A DNA stretch of 64,000 bases, taken from Propionispira arboris (GTDB taxonomy: Bacteria; Bacillota; Negativicutes; Selenomonadales; Selenomonadaceae). The DNA lies in NCBI RefSeq assembly GCF_900109225.1, contig NZ_FNZK01000002.1, positions 124,001 to 188,000 of the forward strand, written 5' to 3'. Made by a program: the position numbers and the translations under genes. How positions within the stretch are numbered: the stretch's first letter is position 1; every line of letters begins with the position of its first letter. Shown here one piece after another: positions 33,929 through 43,464 of this stretch. The notes under the pieces are model-generated. The model did not search any database. It was not told the DNA's origin and saw nothing but the letters and a program-made list of their open reading frames with translations.

Positions 33929-34727
33929 GGTAAATCTAGAAAAATGTGTTAAATGCGGGATTTGTATAGACGCATGCCCGACTCGGGTTTTGGTTATGGG
34001 AGAAGATGGTCCGGAGTCAAGGCAGCCGCAGAACTGTAATGAGTGCGGGCATTGTGTTGCCATATGTCCACAGGAGGCAATTGACAATAAAAAAGCCCCT
34101 TTAGCGAATCAACCTGCTGTACAAGAATTTCCAGTTCTAAATGAAAAAACTGCGCAACAATTTCTTAGGTCTCGCAGATCAATACGCTGTTATAAAAATG
34201 TTGCTGTTCCAAGAGACACATTATTAAAATTAGTTGAAATTGCTCGCTTTGCACCTACTGCCAGTAATCGACAGGGTGTGTCTTATCTTATTATCGAAGA
34301 TAAGGAAATTCTTAAAAAGATTACTGAGATAACAATAGAGTGGATGGAAGCAGAAGTTTTAAAGGACGCACCATCGCATTGGAGTTTTCCTATCCACATT
34401 CGTGCTTATAGGGAAAAGGGGATGGATAATATTTTGCATGATGCACCTCATTTGATTTTAGCCATGGCATCAAATGATTTATCAAATGGAAGAGAGAACA
34501 CGATTTTTTCGCTTGCTTACCTTGAACTTTTTGCAACGTCACTTGGATTGGGTTCCTGTTGGGCTGGACTCATTGAAATGTGCGTATTTGCAAAATATGG
34601 TCCATTGCTGGAATTATTTAAAATTCCTCAAGATAAAGTGATAACAGGAGCTGTAATGCTGGGTTACCCTAAATATAGTTTTAAAAGACTGGTTGATCGT
34701 AATCCATTAGATGTGACTTGGTTGTGA
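33915..34727 (+). CDS. Nitroreductase fused to an N-terminal 2[4Fe-4S] ferredoxin
   Basis: 270 residues. Residues 1-55 hold two ferredoxin clusters, CVKCGICIDACP and CNECGHCVAICP. A flavin-dependent nitroreductase domain follows with RSRRSIRCYKNVAVPRDTLL, ARFAPTASNRQG and GLGSCWAGLIEM. Such fusions pass electrons from the clusters to FMN and reduce nitro groups or other acceptors. AGGGGTGA precedes the ATG. It overlaps the preceding reductase and probably works with it in HxlR-governed electrophile stress. Confidence 0.88.
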   Translation: MELIEVNLEKCVKCGICIDACPTRVLVMGEDGPESRQPQNCNECGHCVAICPQEAIDNKKAPLANQPAVQEFPVLNEKTAQQFLRSRRSIRCYKNVAVPRDTLLKLVEIARFAPTASNRQGVSYLIIEDKEILKKITEITIEWMEAEVLKDAPSHWSFPIHIRAYREKGMDNILHDAPHLILAMASNDLSNGRENTIFSLAYLELFATSLGLGSCWAGLIEMCVFAKYGPLLELFKIPQDKVITGAVMLGYPKYSFKRLVDRNPLDVTWL

Positions 34728-34800
34728 TTAAGATTCACATGGTGAAGCAATAAGTAAATACGATTCATGGTACGTTGTTTCTATATAAAAATAGACGTAG

Positions 34801-34834
34801 AACAGACTAGCTAATTGAGTAGTCTGTTTTTTTA
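34801..34834 (+). terminator. Terminator after the nitroreductase
   Basis: AACAGACTA and TAGTCTGTT form a 9-bp stem with a 10-base loop followed by TTTTTT. Confidence 0.85.
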
Positions 34835-34891
34835 TTGCATGGGGGTAAGAAAAATTTAGGGTAAATATGTTTAATTACAGACAAATACTAT

Positions 34892-34951
34892 AAATAGATA
34901 ACTGCTATAAGTATTGGATAGATTAATTTTACTTATAGCAGTTATCTATTT
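34892..34951. terminator. Perfect 22-bp hairpin
   Basis: AAATAGATAACTGCTATAAG (plus TA) at 34892-34913 pairs exactly with 34930-34951 around a 16-base loop. The arms include T- and A-tracts, so it could stop transcription in either direction. It is the second of three hairpins in 230 bp. Confidence 0.65.
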
Positions 34952-34987
34952 ATTTTGTTATACAAATGTATACATTGAGTATATAGT

Positions 34988-35026
34988 AAATACTTATAAA
35001 GAATGCACAATGCTATAAGTATTTTT
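34988..35026. terminator. Third hairpin in the series
   Basis: AAATACTTATA and TATAAGTATTT form an 11-bp stem followed by TT. Its arm CTTATA repeats part of the preceding hairpin (CTATAAGTA), so the two may derive from each other. Confidence 0.55.
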
Positions 35027-35165
35027 AATATAAGGTATGGTTTTCATAAAAAAGAGCCCTTTCGAACATATTGTATAAAAATTTATATGAGGGCGATTAT
35101 AAAAATGAATAAAGTAAGATATCTTACAGCATTGAATCTTTTATGAAGTAGGAGTGGTATTTTTA

Positions 35166-35270
35166 ATGGAAATAACGGTAAAAAGCAATTGGGTAGATTT
35201 TGGGGACAATATAAACGATCCTCCAAATTCATGGGACTTTTTGACAAAAAGAGGTGTGATCTGTGAATAA
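35166..35270 (+). CDS. Small ORF (34 aa) overlapping the DASS transporter start
   Basis: ATG 35166 follows AGGAGTGG by about 10 bases. The frame encodes 34 residues (EITVKSNWVDFGDNINDPPN, then SWDFLTKRGVICE) and ends at 35270, eight bases inside the transporter gene that starts at GTG 35263. No family is recognised. The good ribosome site and the stop-start overlap suggest either a leader that couples translation to the transporter or the tail of a decayed protein. Confidence 0.4.
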   Translation: MEITVKSNWVDFGDNINDPPNSWDFLTKRGVICE

Positions 35271-36663
35271 TTTAACACGTGGTTTATTGGTTTTGTTACT
35301 TGGAATTTTAATTTGGTTTTGTCCTGTGCCAAATGGATTACCACTAGAAGCCTGGCGACTTTTTGCTATATTTGTATCGGTTATTGCCGGTTTTATTTTG
35401 CAGCCGCTGCCAATTGGGGCGATTGCTTTTATTGGATTAACTTTTACGACATTTGCTAATATCTTGAAACCAGAGGAAGCCTTATCTGGTTTTAGTGGTG
35501 ACACGATTTGGTTGATTGTATCGGCTTTTTTGTTTGCGAGAGCTTTTACAAAAAGTGGTTTAGGCCGGAGAATTGCTTATTTATTAATAAAACGAATTGG
35601 TGATAGTACCTTGAAAATAGGCTATACATTAGCACTGACGGAGCTTATTATTGCTCCGGCTACACCGTCTAATACAGCTCGCGGGGGCGGCATCGTTTAT
35701 CCGATTGCCCGCAGCCTTGCAGCAGCATTTCAATCAGAACCTGGTGCTTCGGCAAATCGGGTTGGATGCTATTTAATACAAGTTGGATATCAGGCAAATA
35801 TCATTACTTCTGCTATGTTTATGACATCAATGGCAGCAAATCCATTGATTGCACTTTTGGCAGCACAGACTTTGCATATTGAACTTACTTGGGGCATGTG
35901 GGCTGCAGCGAGCAGTGTGCCGGGAATCTTGTCGCTGTTAATTATTCCTTATTTTTTATACAAGGTGTACCCGCCTGAAGTTACCCATACGCCGGAAGCG
36001 AAGATTTTGGCTGAGAAAGAATTACAGAGCATGGGCAGTATGACTTTTGCTGAAAAAGTAGTGGCGGCAGTTTTTGTGGGGGCACTTTTGCTTTGGGGTA
36101 CAGCACAATATACAGACTTAAACGCGACGGTTGTTGCTATGCTGGCGGTTTCAGTCATGCTGATGACGAAGGTTTTGGAATGGAAAGACGTACTCGAAGA
36201 AAAGGGTGCTTGGGATACATTTATCTGGATGGGCAGTTTAATTAGTTTGGCGGACTATTTATCAAAACTAGGTTTTATTCCTTGGGTGGCAAATGTTGTC
36301 AGTGCAAGTATGCCAGGGATTTCTTGGGTGCCAGTTTTCTTTTTGGTTGTGGCAATCTATATGTATGCACAGTACGGTTTTGCTAGTATGACAGCACATG
36401 TTGTTTCAATGTATGCGGCTTTGGTTTCAGTAGCCGTGTGCGCTGGTGCACCACCTTATTTAACAGCACTGGCACTTGGTTTCGCATCAAGCTTATGCGG
36501 GTCACTCACGCACTATGCTGCAGGTTCTGCACCTATTTATTTTGGTTCTGGCTATATTACGCAGAGCACCTGGTGGAAACAAGGCTTCATTGTTTCAGTG
36601 ATTAATCTCATTATTTGGCTTGGCATCGGTGGCGTTTGGTGGAAAGTTCTTGGCTTGTGGTAA
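35263..36663 (+). CDS. DASS family anion:sodium symporter (CitT/TtdT/YflS-like)
   Basis: 466 residues with about 12-14 hydrophobic segments. The family motif lies in ELIIAPATPSNTARGGGIVY, where the SNT clamp binds the dicarboxylate, and its repeat-related partner in SSLCGSLTHYAAGSAPIYFG. FIWMGSLISLADYLSKLGF is also typical. These symporters carry succinate, malate, tartrate, citrate or 2-oxoglutarate. The start is GTG 35263, after GAGGTG. No metabolic genes adjoin it, so the substrate is open. Confidence 0.88.
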   Translation: MNNLTRGLLVLLLGILIWFCPVPNGLPLEAWRLFAIFVSVIAGFILQPLPIGAIAFIGLTFTTFANILKPEEALSGFSGDTIWLIVSAFLFARAFTKSGLGRRIAYLLIKRIGDSTLKIGYTLALTELIIAPATPSNTARGGGIVYPIARSLAAAFQSEPGASANRVGCYLIQVGYQANIITSAMFMTSMAANPLIALLAAQTLHIELTWGMWAAASSVPGILSLLIIPYFLYKVYPPEVTHTPEAKILAEKELQSMGSMTFAEKVVAAVFVGALLLWGTAQYTDLNATVVAMLAVSVMLMTKVLEWKDVLEEKGAWDTFIWMGSLISLADYLSKLGFIPWVANVVSASMPGISWVPVFFLVVAIYMYAQYGFASMTAHVVSMYAALVSVAVCAGAPPYLTALALGFASSLCGSLTHYAAGSAPIYFGSGYITQSTWWKQGFIVSVINLIIWLGIGGVWWKVLGLW

Positions 36664-36863
36664 ATATTGAAAGAAGAAACAAATAAGTGATTTAGTTTAA
36701 ATTGGAATTCACTGGCTTGTAAATAGAAAGAAGGTATCTTTTTTGCATAAAGTATATACTCGTTAATTGCTCATTTACAACTTGTTATGATGTAGTTATA
36801 CTGACAATAAGAGATAAAATTTACCAATACATGTTTTTCTGTAAAAATTTTTTGGAGAAATTT

Positions 36864-37311
36864 ATGAAGACTTTATTGAAAAATTTTGAGTTGTATTTCA
36901 TGATAATTGTATTCATTGCAGGAATGGGTGCCTGCGTATCAGTCCATCAATAGGAAATACAGATGGTTTTGGTGCCCATGGTGATGGGGTTACATTTAAA
37001 GAATGTCGTGCTTTACGATGCTTGAGTGTTTAAGCATCGATAACCTTATTGATATTCCAGGAACAAGAGAAGTATTGCATCATAATCTTGCTTATAAAAG
37101 TAATCAATTGGACAAAGCGAACCTTCCCGAAGAAAATAACACAGAAAACTCTTGGAATGTAAATGAATCGGATATTTCGGCAAATGATTTTCTGAGTTTG
37201 GATATTAGTCAGTTGGCTAAGCCGAGAGAAACGAAAGGAGAATTGCCAGATATAACATTTATGAAGTTGATTAAAAATAGCAGACTTAAAGGCTTGGGCT
37301 ATTTCAAGTAA
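36864..37311 (+). pseudogene. Remnant of a secreted pectate lyase-like (PL9) protein
   Basis: An ATG at 36864 after TTGGAGAA begins a signal-peptide-like segment (LKNFELYFMIIVFIAGMGAC) and stops at 36951. A second frame has NTDGFGAHGDGVTFKECRA. A third, to 37311, has IDIPGTREVLHHNLAYKSN, NSWNVNESDISANDFLSLD and ITFMKLIKNSRLKGLGY. These blocks appear in that order in right-handed beta-helix pectate lyases (PelL/PL9 group). The middle of the protein is missing and the frames differ, so the gene is dead. The N-terminal piece might belong to something else. Confidence 0.55.
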
Positions 37312-37368
37312 ATGAAGCATATCTTTGCGGCGTTCTTTAAAATTTATGATTGGAAGTGCAATTGGACA

Positions 37369-38424
37369 ATGAAATATCAACAATTGCAGATGCTTTTTTT
37401 TAGTGGAACGGGTAATTCCTTTCGTGTGGCAGTTTGGTTAAAAGAGCTTGCTATTGAAGATGGAATGAAGGCACATATTGCACCTGTTGAGGAGATAAAA
37501 AAGTTACAAAATATTGGAAAAGGCTTAAACCTACTGATTGGCATAGTATTTCCAACCCATGCTTTTACAGCCCCCTGGCACTTGCTTCGTGCGCTTTTTC
37601 AATTACCACATGGCAATCAGGTTCCTTGTTTTGTTATTGCGACGCGAGCCGGAACAAAAATAGGACCTTTTGCTTTTCCAGGGATGGAAGGGACAGCAGC
37701 ATATTTAATTGCTTTGATTTTTGCTATAAAAGGCTATTCAGTTTGCGGTGTTCTAGGACTGGATATGCCGTCTAATTGGCTGTCACTGCATTGGGGATTA
37801 AGCCAGAAGAATGCGGAATATATTAGCAAAAGAGCGAAATATAGGATCGTGAATATTGCGGAACGGATTCTTTCAGGGAAATGTTACTTTAGCGGGTTTA
37901 TATCATTGACGCTAGGCCTGTTACTGTTACCAATAACTCTTTCTTATTTGGTATTAGGTCGTTTTTTTATAGCCAAACTTTTTTTTGCGTCTTATCGTTG
38001 CACAGGCTGTGGGGTTTGTGCTAAAAATTGTCCTATCGGAGCTATAAAGATGAGTGGAAAAGCAAAGCCCCGTCCTTAGTGGAACTTTTCTTGTGAAAGT
38101 TGTATGCGATGTATGGGGTTCTGTCAGCAACACGCTGTCGAAGTAAGTCATTCCTTTGCTGTGATCTTATATTACATAATAAGCGTGCCTGTTTTAGTTT
38201 ACCTGCCCAATTTACTTGTAGAATCGTCTGTAAAAGGGTGGGTTCAATTATTTTTTCTAGCTTGTTATGTACCATTATCCATTTTTATAGCTTATATGAT
38301 TTTTCATTATAGTGTCAAAATCCCCCTGATAAATCGTCTGTTTACCTTTACAACTTTGACTCATTTTTATCGACGATACCATGAGGCAGACACACAGTTA
38401 AGTGATTTGCAAAGAAAAGAATAG
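37369..38424 (+). pseudogene. EFR1-like flavodoxin/ferredoxin membrane protein interrupted by an in-frame UAG
   Basis: One frame runs from ATG 37369 to 38424, broken only by TAG at 38077-38079. The N-terminal flavodoxin-like domain has FFSGTGNSFRVAVWL and FPTHAFTAPWHLLRA. A membrane segment (LTLGLLLLPITLSYLVLG) follows, then a first cluster motif CTGCGVCAKNCPIGAI. After GKAKPRP comes the stop, and the frame resumes with WNFSCESCMRCMGFCQQHAV, the second cluster, and two more membrane helices. Homologues often have Tyr-Trp here, so TAG probably replaced a Tyr codon. Without read-through the product loses one cluster. No strong ribosome site precedes 37369. Confidence 0.65.
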
Positions 38425-38642
38425 ACTTTTTGCAAATTAACATTACAAAGAGCAACGGCAATTTATAAGTGATGACGAAAAAAGCACTAAAGTTGAGGTA
38501 ATCAAAGGAATTTATTTAATTTAGTACTTTTACACTAAATGATGGCTTTAAATGTTGATTTATGAGAAAATTCTTACATTGCAAAACAATACGTTTATAG
38601 TAAACTTATTGTAGACATGGATGCGAAAGGAAGCGGGATGCA

Positions 38643-39398
38643 ATGGTTGTTTCTGGGAAAATTAACACTCGTGGGAAAATTTCTACTCTTACCCCGGCAC
38701 ATCAAGATACTAAATTTATAAATACGGGGAAAACAACGAAAGGTTCTGGAGTTGCGGCAGTTTTTCGAAAGAGTACTTTAGCGGATTATAACGATAAAGA
38801 ATTAAGTCAGCTGCAAAAAAGTATGCTGAATTTGCAAGACCAAATAGGGAAAATTCAAGATAATGACGATATTGACAGTAAGACCAAAAAAGAATTATTA
38901 GAAAACCTGAACAGTCAATTGGAAGAAGTAAAGGCTGAATTGGAGAAAGCCTCAGCTGCCACCACAAGTAAAACAGATGACGACAACAATAAAAAGTCGA
39001 CTGCGAAAGACTCGAAACCGACAGAACAATCATCGCAAGATGATGTAGTATCAATGGGATCAGATTTAAAACAAGTCAAGGCAGCCAGCAGTACCTCCGT
39101 GAAGCTTAAAATGGAAGCTAAATTGGAGAAAAATGAACTTAATCGTGCTATTAATGATCCAAATGAACATTTACGACTAACAGTTTCTGACATCATTACT
39201 AAGCGTCAAGATGAGATAGATCGTAAAAATGATTCTGTGGAAACGTTAAATTCGCTTATTCAAGATGTAGAAAAAAACTCGAAAACAAAAGTTAATAATA
39301 CTAAAAAAGATCCTAAAATAGGGGGTAGTAATACGGAAATAGTTTCTGCGTCTGATAATGGGAATTCAGATGAAAACGCTAAAAAAATAGTGCTGTAG
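38643..39398 (+). CDS. Hydrophilic coiled-coil protein, FlxA-like
   Basis: 251 residues, no signal peptide or membrane segment. Residues 50-100 form a coiled coil, LSQLQKSMLNLQDQIGKIQD followed by KTKKELLENLNSQLEEVKAE, like FlxA-like proteins, whose function is poorly known. A low-complexity Ser/Lys/Asp stretch follows (100-140), then a second charged helical part and a Ser/Asn-rich tail. AAGGAAGCGGG precedes the ATG. It lies alone between terminators and just upstream of a chemoreceptor. The function is unknown. Confidence 0.6.
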   Translation: MVVSGKINTRGKISTLTPAHQDTKFINTGKTTKGSGVAAVFRKSTLADYNDKELSQLQKSMLNLQDQIGKIQDNDDIDSKTKKELLENLNSQLEEVKAELEKASAATTSKTDDDNNKKSTAKDSKPTEQSSQDDVVSMGSDLKQVKAASSTSVKLKMEAKLEKNELNRAINDPNEHLRLTVSDIITKRQDEIDRKNDSVETLNSLIQDVEKNSKTKVNNTKKDPKIGGSNTEIVSASDNGNSDENAKKIVL

Positions 39399-39430
39399 TG
39401 CGTAAAGTAACAAAGTTAAATCTATGAAAT

Positions 39431-39489
39431 AAAGAATAGCCGTTGATTTATATGCATATTATGGATGTAAATCAATGGCTATTCTTTTA
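39431..39489 (+). terminator. Terminator after the FlxA-like gene
   Basis: AAAGAATAGCCGTTGATTTA and TAAATCAATGGCTATTCTTT pair over 20 bp with a single G-U, followed by TATATA. Confidence 0.8.
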
Positions 39490-39623
39490 TATATAGACTT
39501 TGTTATTGTGAGAGGGATTCAGGTCAGTGTTGGCGAAGTGTATGTAAAGATTTTGTGTTTGAAATGATATATATTAAATGAATAGGTAGAGCTTTGCAAT
39601 ACAATATTTTGGGAGGGTATGAA

Positions 39624-41675
39624 ATGACGAATAAATCAGGGTCATTATTTTTAGCTCCAGGAATCAAAGTAATGCAGCGTTTAGAGTTTTTGCATAAAAT
39701 ACTAGTTTTGCTTGTAATTTTATTGATCCCTATTCTTTTGTTATCATATGCATTTCATGGGGAAATTCGCAAAGTAACGGATTTTGCAGCCAATGAACGG
39801 CAAGGACTAAAATATGTTTTGCCGTTATCAGAACTGTTGATAGAGGTAAGTCAGGATACAGCGGACACTTTCAATTTGAATAATAGTGTGGAACTAATTA
39901 GTCGCATCGATCAAAATGATGCAGAACTTGGCAAACAATTAAAAACAACAGATCGTTGGCTTGAACTTAAAGCGATGCTCGAACACAAAAGTGTTACAAC
40001 ACGGCAGCAAGTTATTGATAAAACTACGGATTTGATTGCGATCGTTGGTGATTCATCGGGGTTAGTCCTTGATCCAGATATTGATAGTTATTATATAATG
40101 GATACAGCTATCGTGCAATATCCAGAGTTATTAAAAAAGACCAATCAAGCAGCAACGGCAGCGATCAAAGATTTATCAAAAACAAATAAAACAATGGATG
40201 AGCAAATAGAAATACCGATGCTTGCCGGATCTATTCAATCGACAATTGAAGGTGCGGAAATAGGTGTTAACAATGCTGTCAAAGCAAACACATCCTTAAC
40301 AAGCGGGTTAGAAGCTTTTGCTGCATCGAAGCGTGCAACAATGAGTCTATTGGAAGAAGTAAATCATACATTGTTGAAAAGTAGTGAAGAAAAAGGTACG
40401 GATGTAAATCGGCAATTGATACAAAATCAGTTAAAACAAGTAAATGATCAAAGTGCAGCAGCGTATCGTTTATATTTAAATCAGCTTGATACATTGCTTT
40501 TACAGCGTATCAATACGATTACAACCCATGAAAAATCAATTTTATGGGGGATATTTTTTGTTTTTATTATTGCGTTTTATTTGTTATTGGCATTGTATTA
40601 TTCTTTAAAACAGTCTATTATGTCAATTTTCGATGGGACACACAATTTTTCACAGGGAGATTGGCGTAATTCGATTCAAATTGTATCAAATGATGAGTTT
40701 GCAGAAATTACGGATTCATTAAATAAAGTTCGTGAAGGCATACGACCGATGATTCAGAGCATTTTGAATTCAACACAGCAATTAACATCATTGGCTGGTG
40801 AACTGACGACGATATCGACACATTTAGAACATGTAGCAGATATCATGGTACAATCTGTTTCTTTGGTTGATGGGGGCGGAAAACAGCAGCTGGGGGCAGT
40901 TCATAAAAGTTTGCAGGCCATCGAAAAGATGTCGACCAATATTGAACAAATTACAAATAATACAGTCGTTGCCAAGACTTCTTCTGAACAGACGGCGAAT
41001 GCCGCTCAAAAAGGAACTGTTTCTATTGATATGGCGGTGGAACAGATGTCAAATATTGAGCGAACAGTTCTTGATTCAGCAAATATTGTAAAAACTTTAG
41101 GTGAGCATTCACAAAAAGTTGGACATATTATCGATACCATTTCGGCAATTGCCGATCAGACGAATTTATTAGCTCTGAATGCTGCCGTTGAAGCGGCTAG
41201 AGCCGGCGAGCATGGTCGAGGTTTTGCTGTTGTTGCTGAAGAAGTTCGGAAATTAGCGGAACAATCGCAAGATGCGACAAAAGAAATTTCTCAAATCATA
41301 CAAGAAATTCAACAAGAAACTTGGAAAGCAGTGGATGCTATGCAAGCAGGCACTGGCGTTGTAAAAAATGGGTCCGAGGTAGTGAACACCGCCGGAAAAT
41401 CTTTTACAGAAATAGCAGATTTGGTCTATCATGTTTCAGGAACCATTCATCAGATTGCTGATACGGTTCAAATTATATCTCAGGCAAATCAAGAAATTAT
41501 AGTGACTGTTGATGAAATAAAAGATATTAGTAATGAATCGGTTCTTCAAACTAAGAATGTTTCGGAAGCTACGGGAGAACAAACACTTTCGATGAAAGAG
41601 ATTATCGTATCAAGTCAGACTCTATCAAAAATAGCGGATGAATTGCAGGGAACGGTGAAGTTTTTCAAAATATGA
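39624..41675 (+). CDS. Methyl-accepting chemotaxis protein
   Basis: About 683 residues. The first membrane helix (about 25-45) is [20 protein letters not shown] large helical sensor of about 280 residues follows, then the second helix ([20 protein letters not shown]), HAMP, and the signalling domain with the conserved tip [20 protein letters not shown] and [23 protein letters not shown] 39624 follows GGGAGGG; the upstream TTG at 39594 is rejected. No pentapeptide for CheR binding is seen at the end. No che genes are nearby. Directly behind its stop begin duplicated gene tails. Confidence 0.92.
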   Translation: MTNKSGSLFLAPGIKVMQRLEFLHKILVLLVILLIPILLLSYAFHGEIRKVTDFAANERQGLKYVLPLSELLIEVSQDTADTFNLNNSVELISRIDQNDAELGKQLKTTDRWLELKAMLEHKSVTTRQQVIDKTTDLIAIVGDSSGLVLDPDIDSYYIMDTAIVQYPELLKKTNQAATAAIKDLSKTNKTMDEQIEIPMLAGSIQSTIEGAEIGVNNAVKANTSLTSGLEAFAASKRATMSLLEEVNHTLLKSSEEKGTDVNRQLIQNQLKQVNDQSAAAYRLYLNQLDTLLLQRINTITTHEKSILWGIFFVFIIAFYLLLALYYSLKQSIMSIFDGTHNFSQGDWRNSIQIVSNDEFAEITDSLNKVREGIRPMIQSILNSTQQLTSLAGELTTISTHLEHVADIMVQSVSLVDGGGKQQLGAVHKSLQAIEKMSTNIEQITNNTVVAKTSSEQTANAAQKGTVSIDMAVEQMSNIERTVLDSANIVKTLGEHSQKVGHIIDTISAIADQTNLLALNAAVEAARAGEHGRGFAVVAEEVRKLAEQSQDATKEISQIIQEIQQETWKAVDAMQAGTGVVKNGSEVVNTAGKSFTEIADLVYHVSGTIHQIADTVQIISQANQEIIVTVDEIKDISNESVLQTKNVSEATGEQTLSMKEIIVSSQTLSKIADELQGTVKFFKI

Positions 41676-41755
41676 TTATTGTTATTTGTTACACAAGAGA
41701 TGATTTCTTTAATCTCTGGAACTGCATTTCTAATTCCGGCGGAATGGTCGAGCAA
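41676..41755 (-). pseudogene. Tail remnant of a Cof-type HAD phosphatase
   Basis: About 80 bp align to the 3' end of the intact HAD gene at about 46908-46992, at roughly 75-80% identity. The shared plus-strand string ATTCCGGC-GAATGGTCG corresponds to the HSAGMGNAVPEIK segment. Only this tail is left, immediately after the chemoreceptor stop codon. Confidence 0.7.
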
Positions 41756-41818
41756 TGTTGAAACTTCAATGGTGAAACTGGAATGAGAAAAATATATTTA
41801 AAAATTTTGATGAATTGG
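41756..41818 (+). pseudogene. Tail remnant of a Vat-type acetyltransferase
   Basis: GTTGAAACTTCAATGGTGAA and onward match the 3' part of the intact acetyltransferase (about 52733-52795) at about 90% identity, in the LQWWNWNEKKIFKNLDKL segment. It adjoins the HAD tail without spacing. The rest of 41819-42035 shows no recognisable gene. Confidence 0.75.
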
Positions 41819-42035
41819 CTTTGATGAATGATATCTATTGTAGGACTACATTATCAAATTACTGTCGATGGTGCGTGGACAATCATTAAAGATTATGGTA
41901 TGATAAAAAATATGTAAAAGCCACAAAAACTGTCAATGAAGCCGGATGCTCATGTTTTCAATGAAAAAATTTGTAAATATGTGTCATCTGGTTTTTTTTG
42001 CTGAAAATTCATTTAATTCAGGAGGAAAAAAATCT

Positions 42036-43280
42036 ATGTTAGAAGAAAAGAAAAAAAAATCAGGCGATATGCTTAGTAAGCTTGGTAACTGGATCATTGT
42101 TGCCACAGTTCTAGGGGCAGTTGTTGGGCTTGTTATGGGCGAACCAGCACATATGTTTGCACCTATAGGCGATCTTTTTATGCAGCTCATCAAAATGGTC
42201 ATTATCCCCATGGTTTTTTTCTCACTTGTCAGTGGCGCAGCAGCGCTGGGGAAATCGAGCAGTGCCGGCAAAATTGGTCTTGTAACTTTTATTTATTATG
42301 GGCTGACGACTGTAGTATCCGTGGTGCTGGGAATCGTTTTTGCTGAAGTCTTCAAACCGGGTGTTGGTATCAACATGCATGCTCTTTCAAGTGCAGCTGT
42401 CGATGTTGGTAATCTTGCTGAGAAGGCTGCAATGCCAGGATTTTGGGATACAATCATTGGTTTCATTCCAGCAAATCCGTTTAGGGCTCTGGTCGACGGC
42501 AATATTTTGCAGATTATTACATTTGCATTATTTGTAGGCTTTGCACTTGCAATGATGTCAAAGGAAAAGAAAGAGTTCATGTTGAAGATTTTTGATTATT
42601 TCACGGAAATATTCATTAAAATTATGCTCGCTATCATGTATATTGCGCCAATCGGCGTATTTTGCCTTATGGCAGATGCCACTGGAACCTTTGGTTATGA
42701 TGTGCTCGTTAAAATTGTGTATCTCATCGTTCTTTATGTCATCGTACTTGCTATTGTCACCTATGTTATGGTCGGCGGTACGGTCGCGGCTTTCTCGAAA
42801 TGCACAACCTACAAAAACTTTTTCAAGAGTATGTGGAAAGTACAGATTTTTGCATTTTCGACCGCTTCATCGATGGCCACACTGCCGCTCAATATGCGGA
42901 CAACGATCGATGAATTGCATGTTTCTCGTGAAACTACATCATTTGCCCTGCCACTCGGGGCTACAATCAACATGAATGGGAATGCGGCCTACTATGCAAT
43001 GGCGGCTTGTTTTCTTGCCCAAATGTATGGCATAGACCTTTCACTGTCGCAGTACATTGCGATCGTTGTTACAGCCTCTCTTGGTGCTGTTGGACAAGCT
43101 GGTGTTCCGGGACCAACACTGCTTGTTGTTGCAGTGCTTGCTGCAGCGAATATTCCAATGGATGCTTTACCTATCCTGTTTGGCGTTGACCGTATATTTG
43201 ATATGCTGCGTACTGCAGTAAATATCACAGGCGATGCAGCCTGTGCAACAATTGTTGATCAGTTTCGCAAGGAAGGCTGA
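42036..43280 (+). CDS. Dicarboxylate/amino acid:cation symporter (DAACS, GltP/DctA type)
   Basis: About 414 residues with eight membrane helices plus re-entrant loops. The serine-rich loop reads FAFSTASSMATLPLNMRTT, followed by the NMNG motif in LGATINMNGNAAYYAMAACF and the second loop GAVGQAGVPGPTLLVVAVL. The final DRIFDMLRTAVNITGDAA helix binds the substrate carboxylates and cations. Carries glutamate/aspartate or C4-dicarboxylates. ATG 42036 follows AGGAGGAAAA; an earlier ATG at 41946 lacks support. Ends at a compact terminator. Confidence 0.92.
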   Translation: MLEEKKKKSGDMLSKLGNWIIVATVLGAVVGLVMGEPAHMFAPIGDLFMQLIKMVIIPMVFFSLVSGAAALGKSSSAGKIGLVTFIYYGLTTVVSVVLGIVFAEVFKPGVGINMHALSSAAVDVGNLAEKAAMPGFWDTIIGFIPANPFRALVDGNILQIITFALFVGFALAMMSKEKKEFMLKIFDYFTEIFIKIMLAIMYIAPIGVFCLMADATGTFGYDVLVKIVYLIVLYVIVLAIVTYVMVGGTVAAFSKCTTYKNFFKSMWKVQIFAFSTASSMATLPLNMRTTIDELHVSRETTSFALPLGATINMNGNAAYYAMAACFLAQMYGIDLSLSQYIAIVVTASLGAVGQAGVPGPTLLVVAVLAAANIPMDALPILFGVDRIFDMLRTAVNITGDAACATIVDQFRKEG

Positions 43281-43310
43281 AAATTTTAAAAATTAATAAA
43301 TTTCATATTT

Positions 43311-43337
43311 GAAGCATCCTTCGGGGTGCTTTTTTTG
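43311..43337 (+). terminator. Terminator of the DAACS gene
   Basis: AAGCATCC-TTCG-GGGTGCTT: a short stem with a stable TTCG tetraloop followed by T residues. Confidence 0.88.
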
Positions 43338-43377
43338 TCGGGAAATATGTAAGGCTGATGTGTGTATGTATGTTTAC

Positions 43378-43405
43378 TTTACATTTTCATAACACAGGCG
43401 TAACA
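43378..43405 (+). promoter_or_regulatory. Triple Pho-box-like repeats, copy 1
   Basis: TTTACA, ATAACA and GTAACA start at 43378, 43389 and 43400, exactly 11 bp apart, as in tandem TT(A/T/C)ACA boxes bound by PhoP/PhoB-type regulators. A possible -10 (TAAAAT, 43426-43431) follows 20 bp later. In the second copy (47845-47872) all three hexamers are unchanged while spacers have drifted. Confidence 0.55.
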
Positions 43406-43464
43406 ACCAGTAGCGTTCCTTTTGTTAAAATGAAAATAAAGTATGAAAATGAGGAGGAACTGCT

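Noticed and set aside
38077-38079. UAG as a pyrrolysine codon
   Set aside because: Tyr is the usual residue near this place, the organism type rarely encodes pyrrolysine, and a single point mutation from TAT or TAC suffices.
37030-38312. Minus- and alternate-frame ORFs over the pectate lyase and EFR1-like remnants
   Set aside because: They show no homology-like blocks. The lesions are better explained as broken plus-strand genes.
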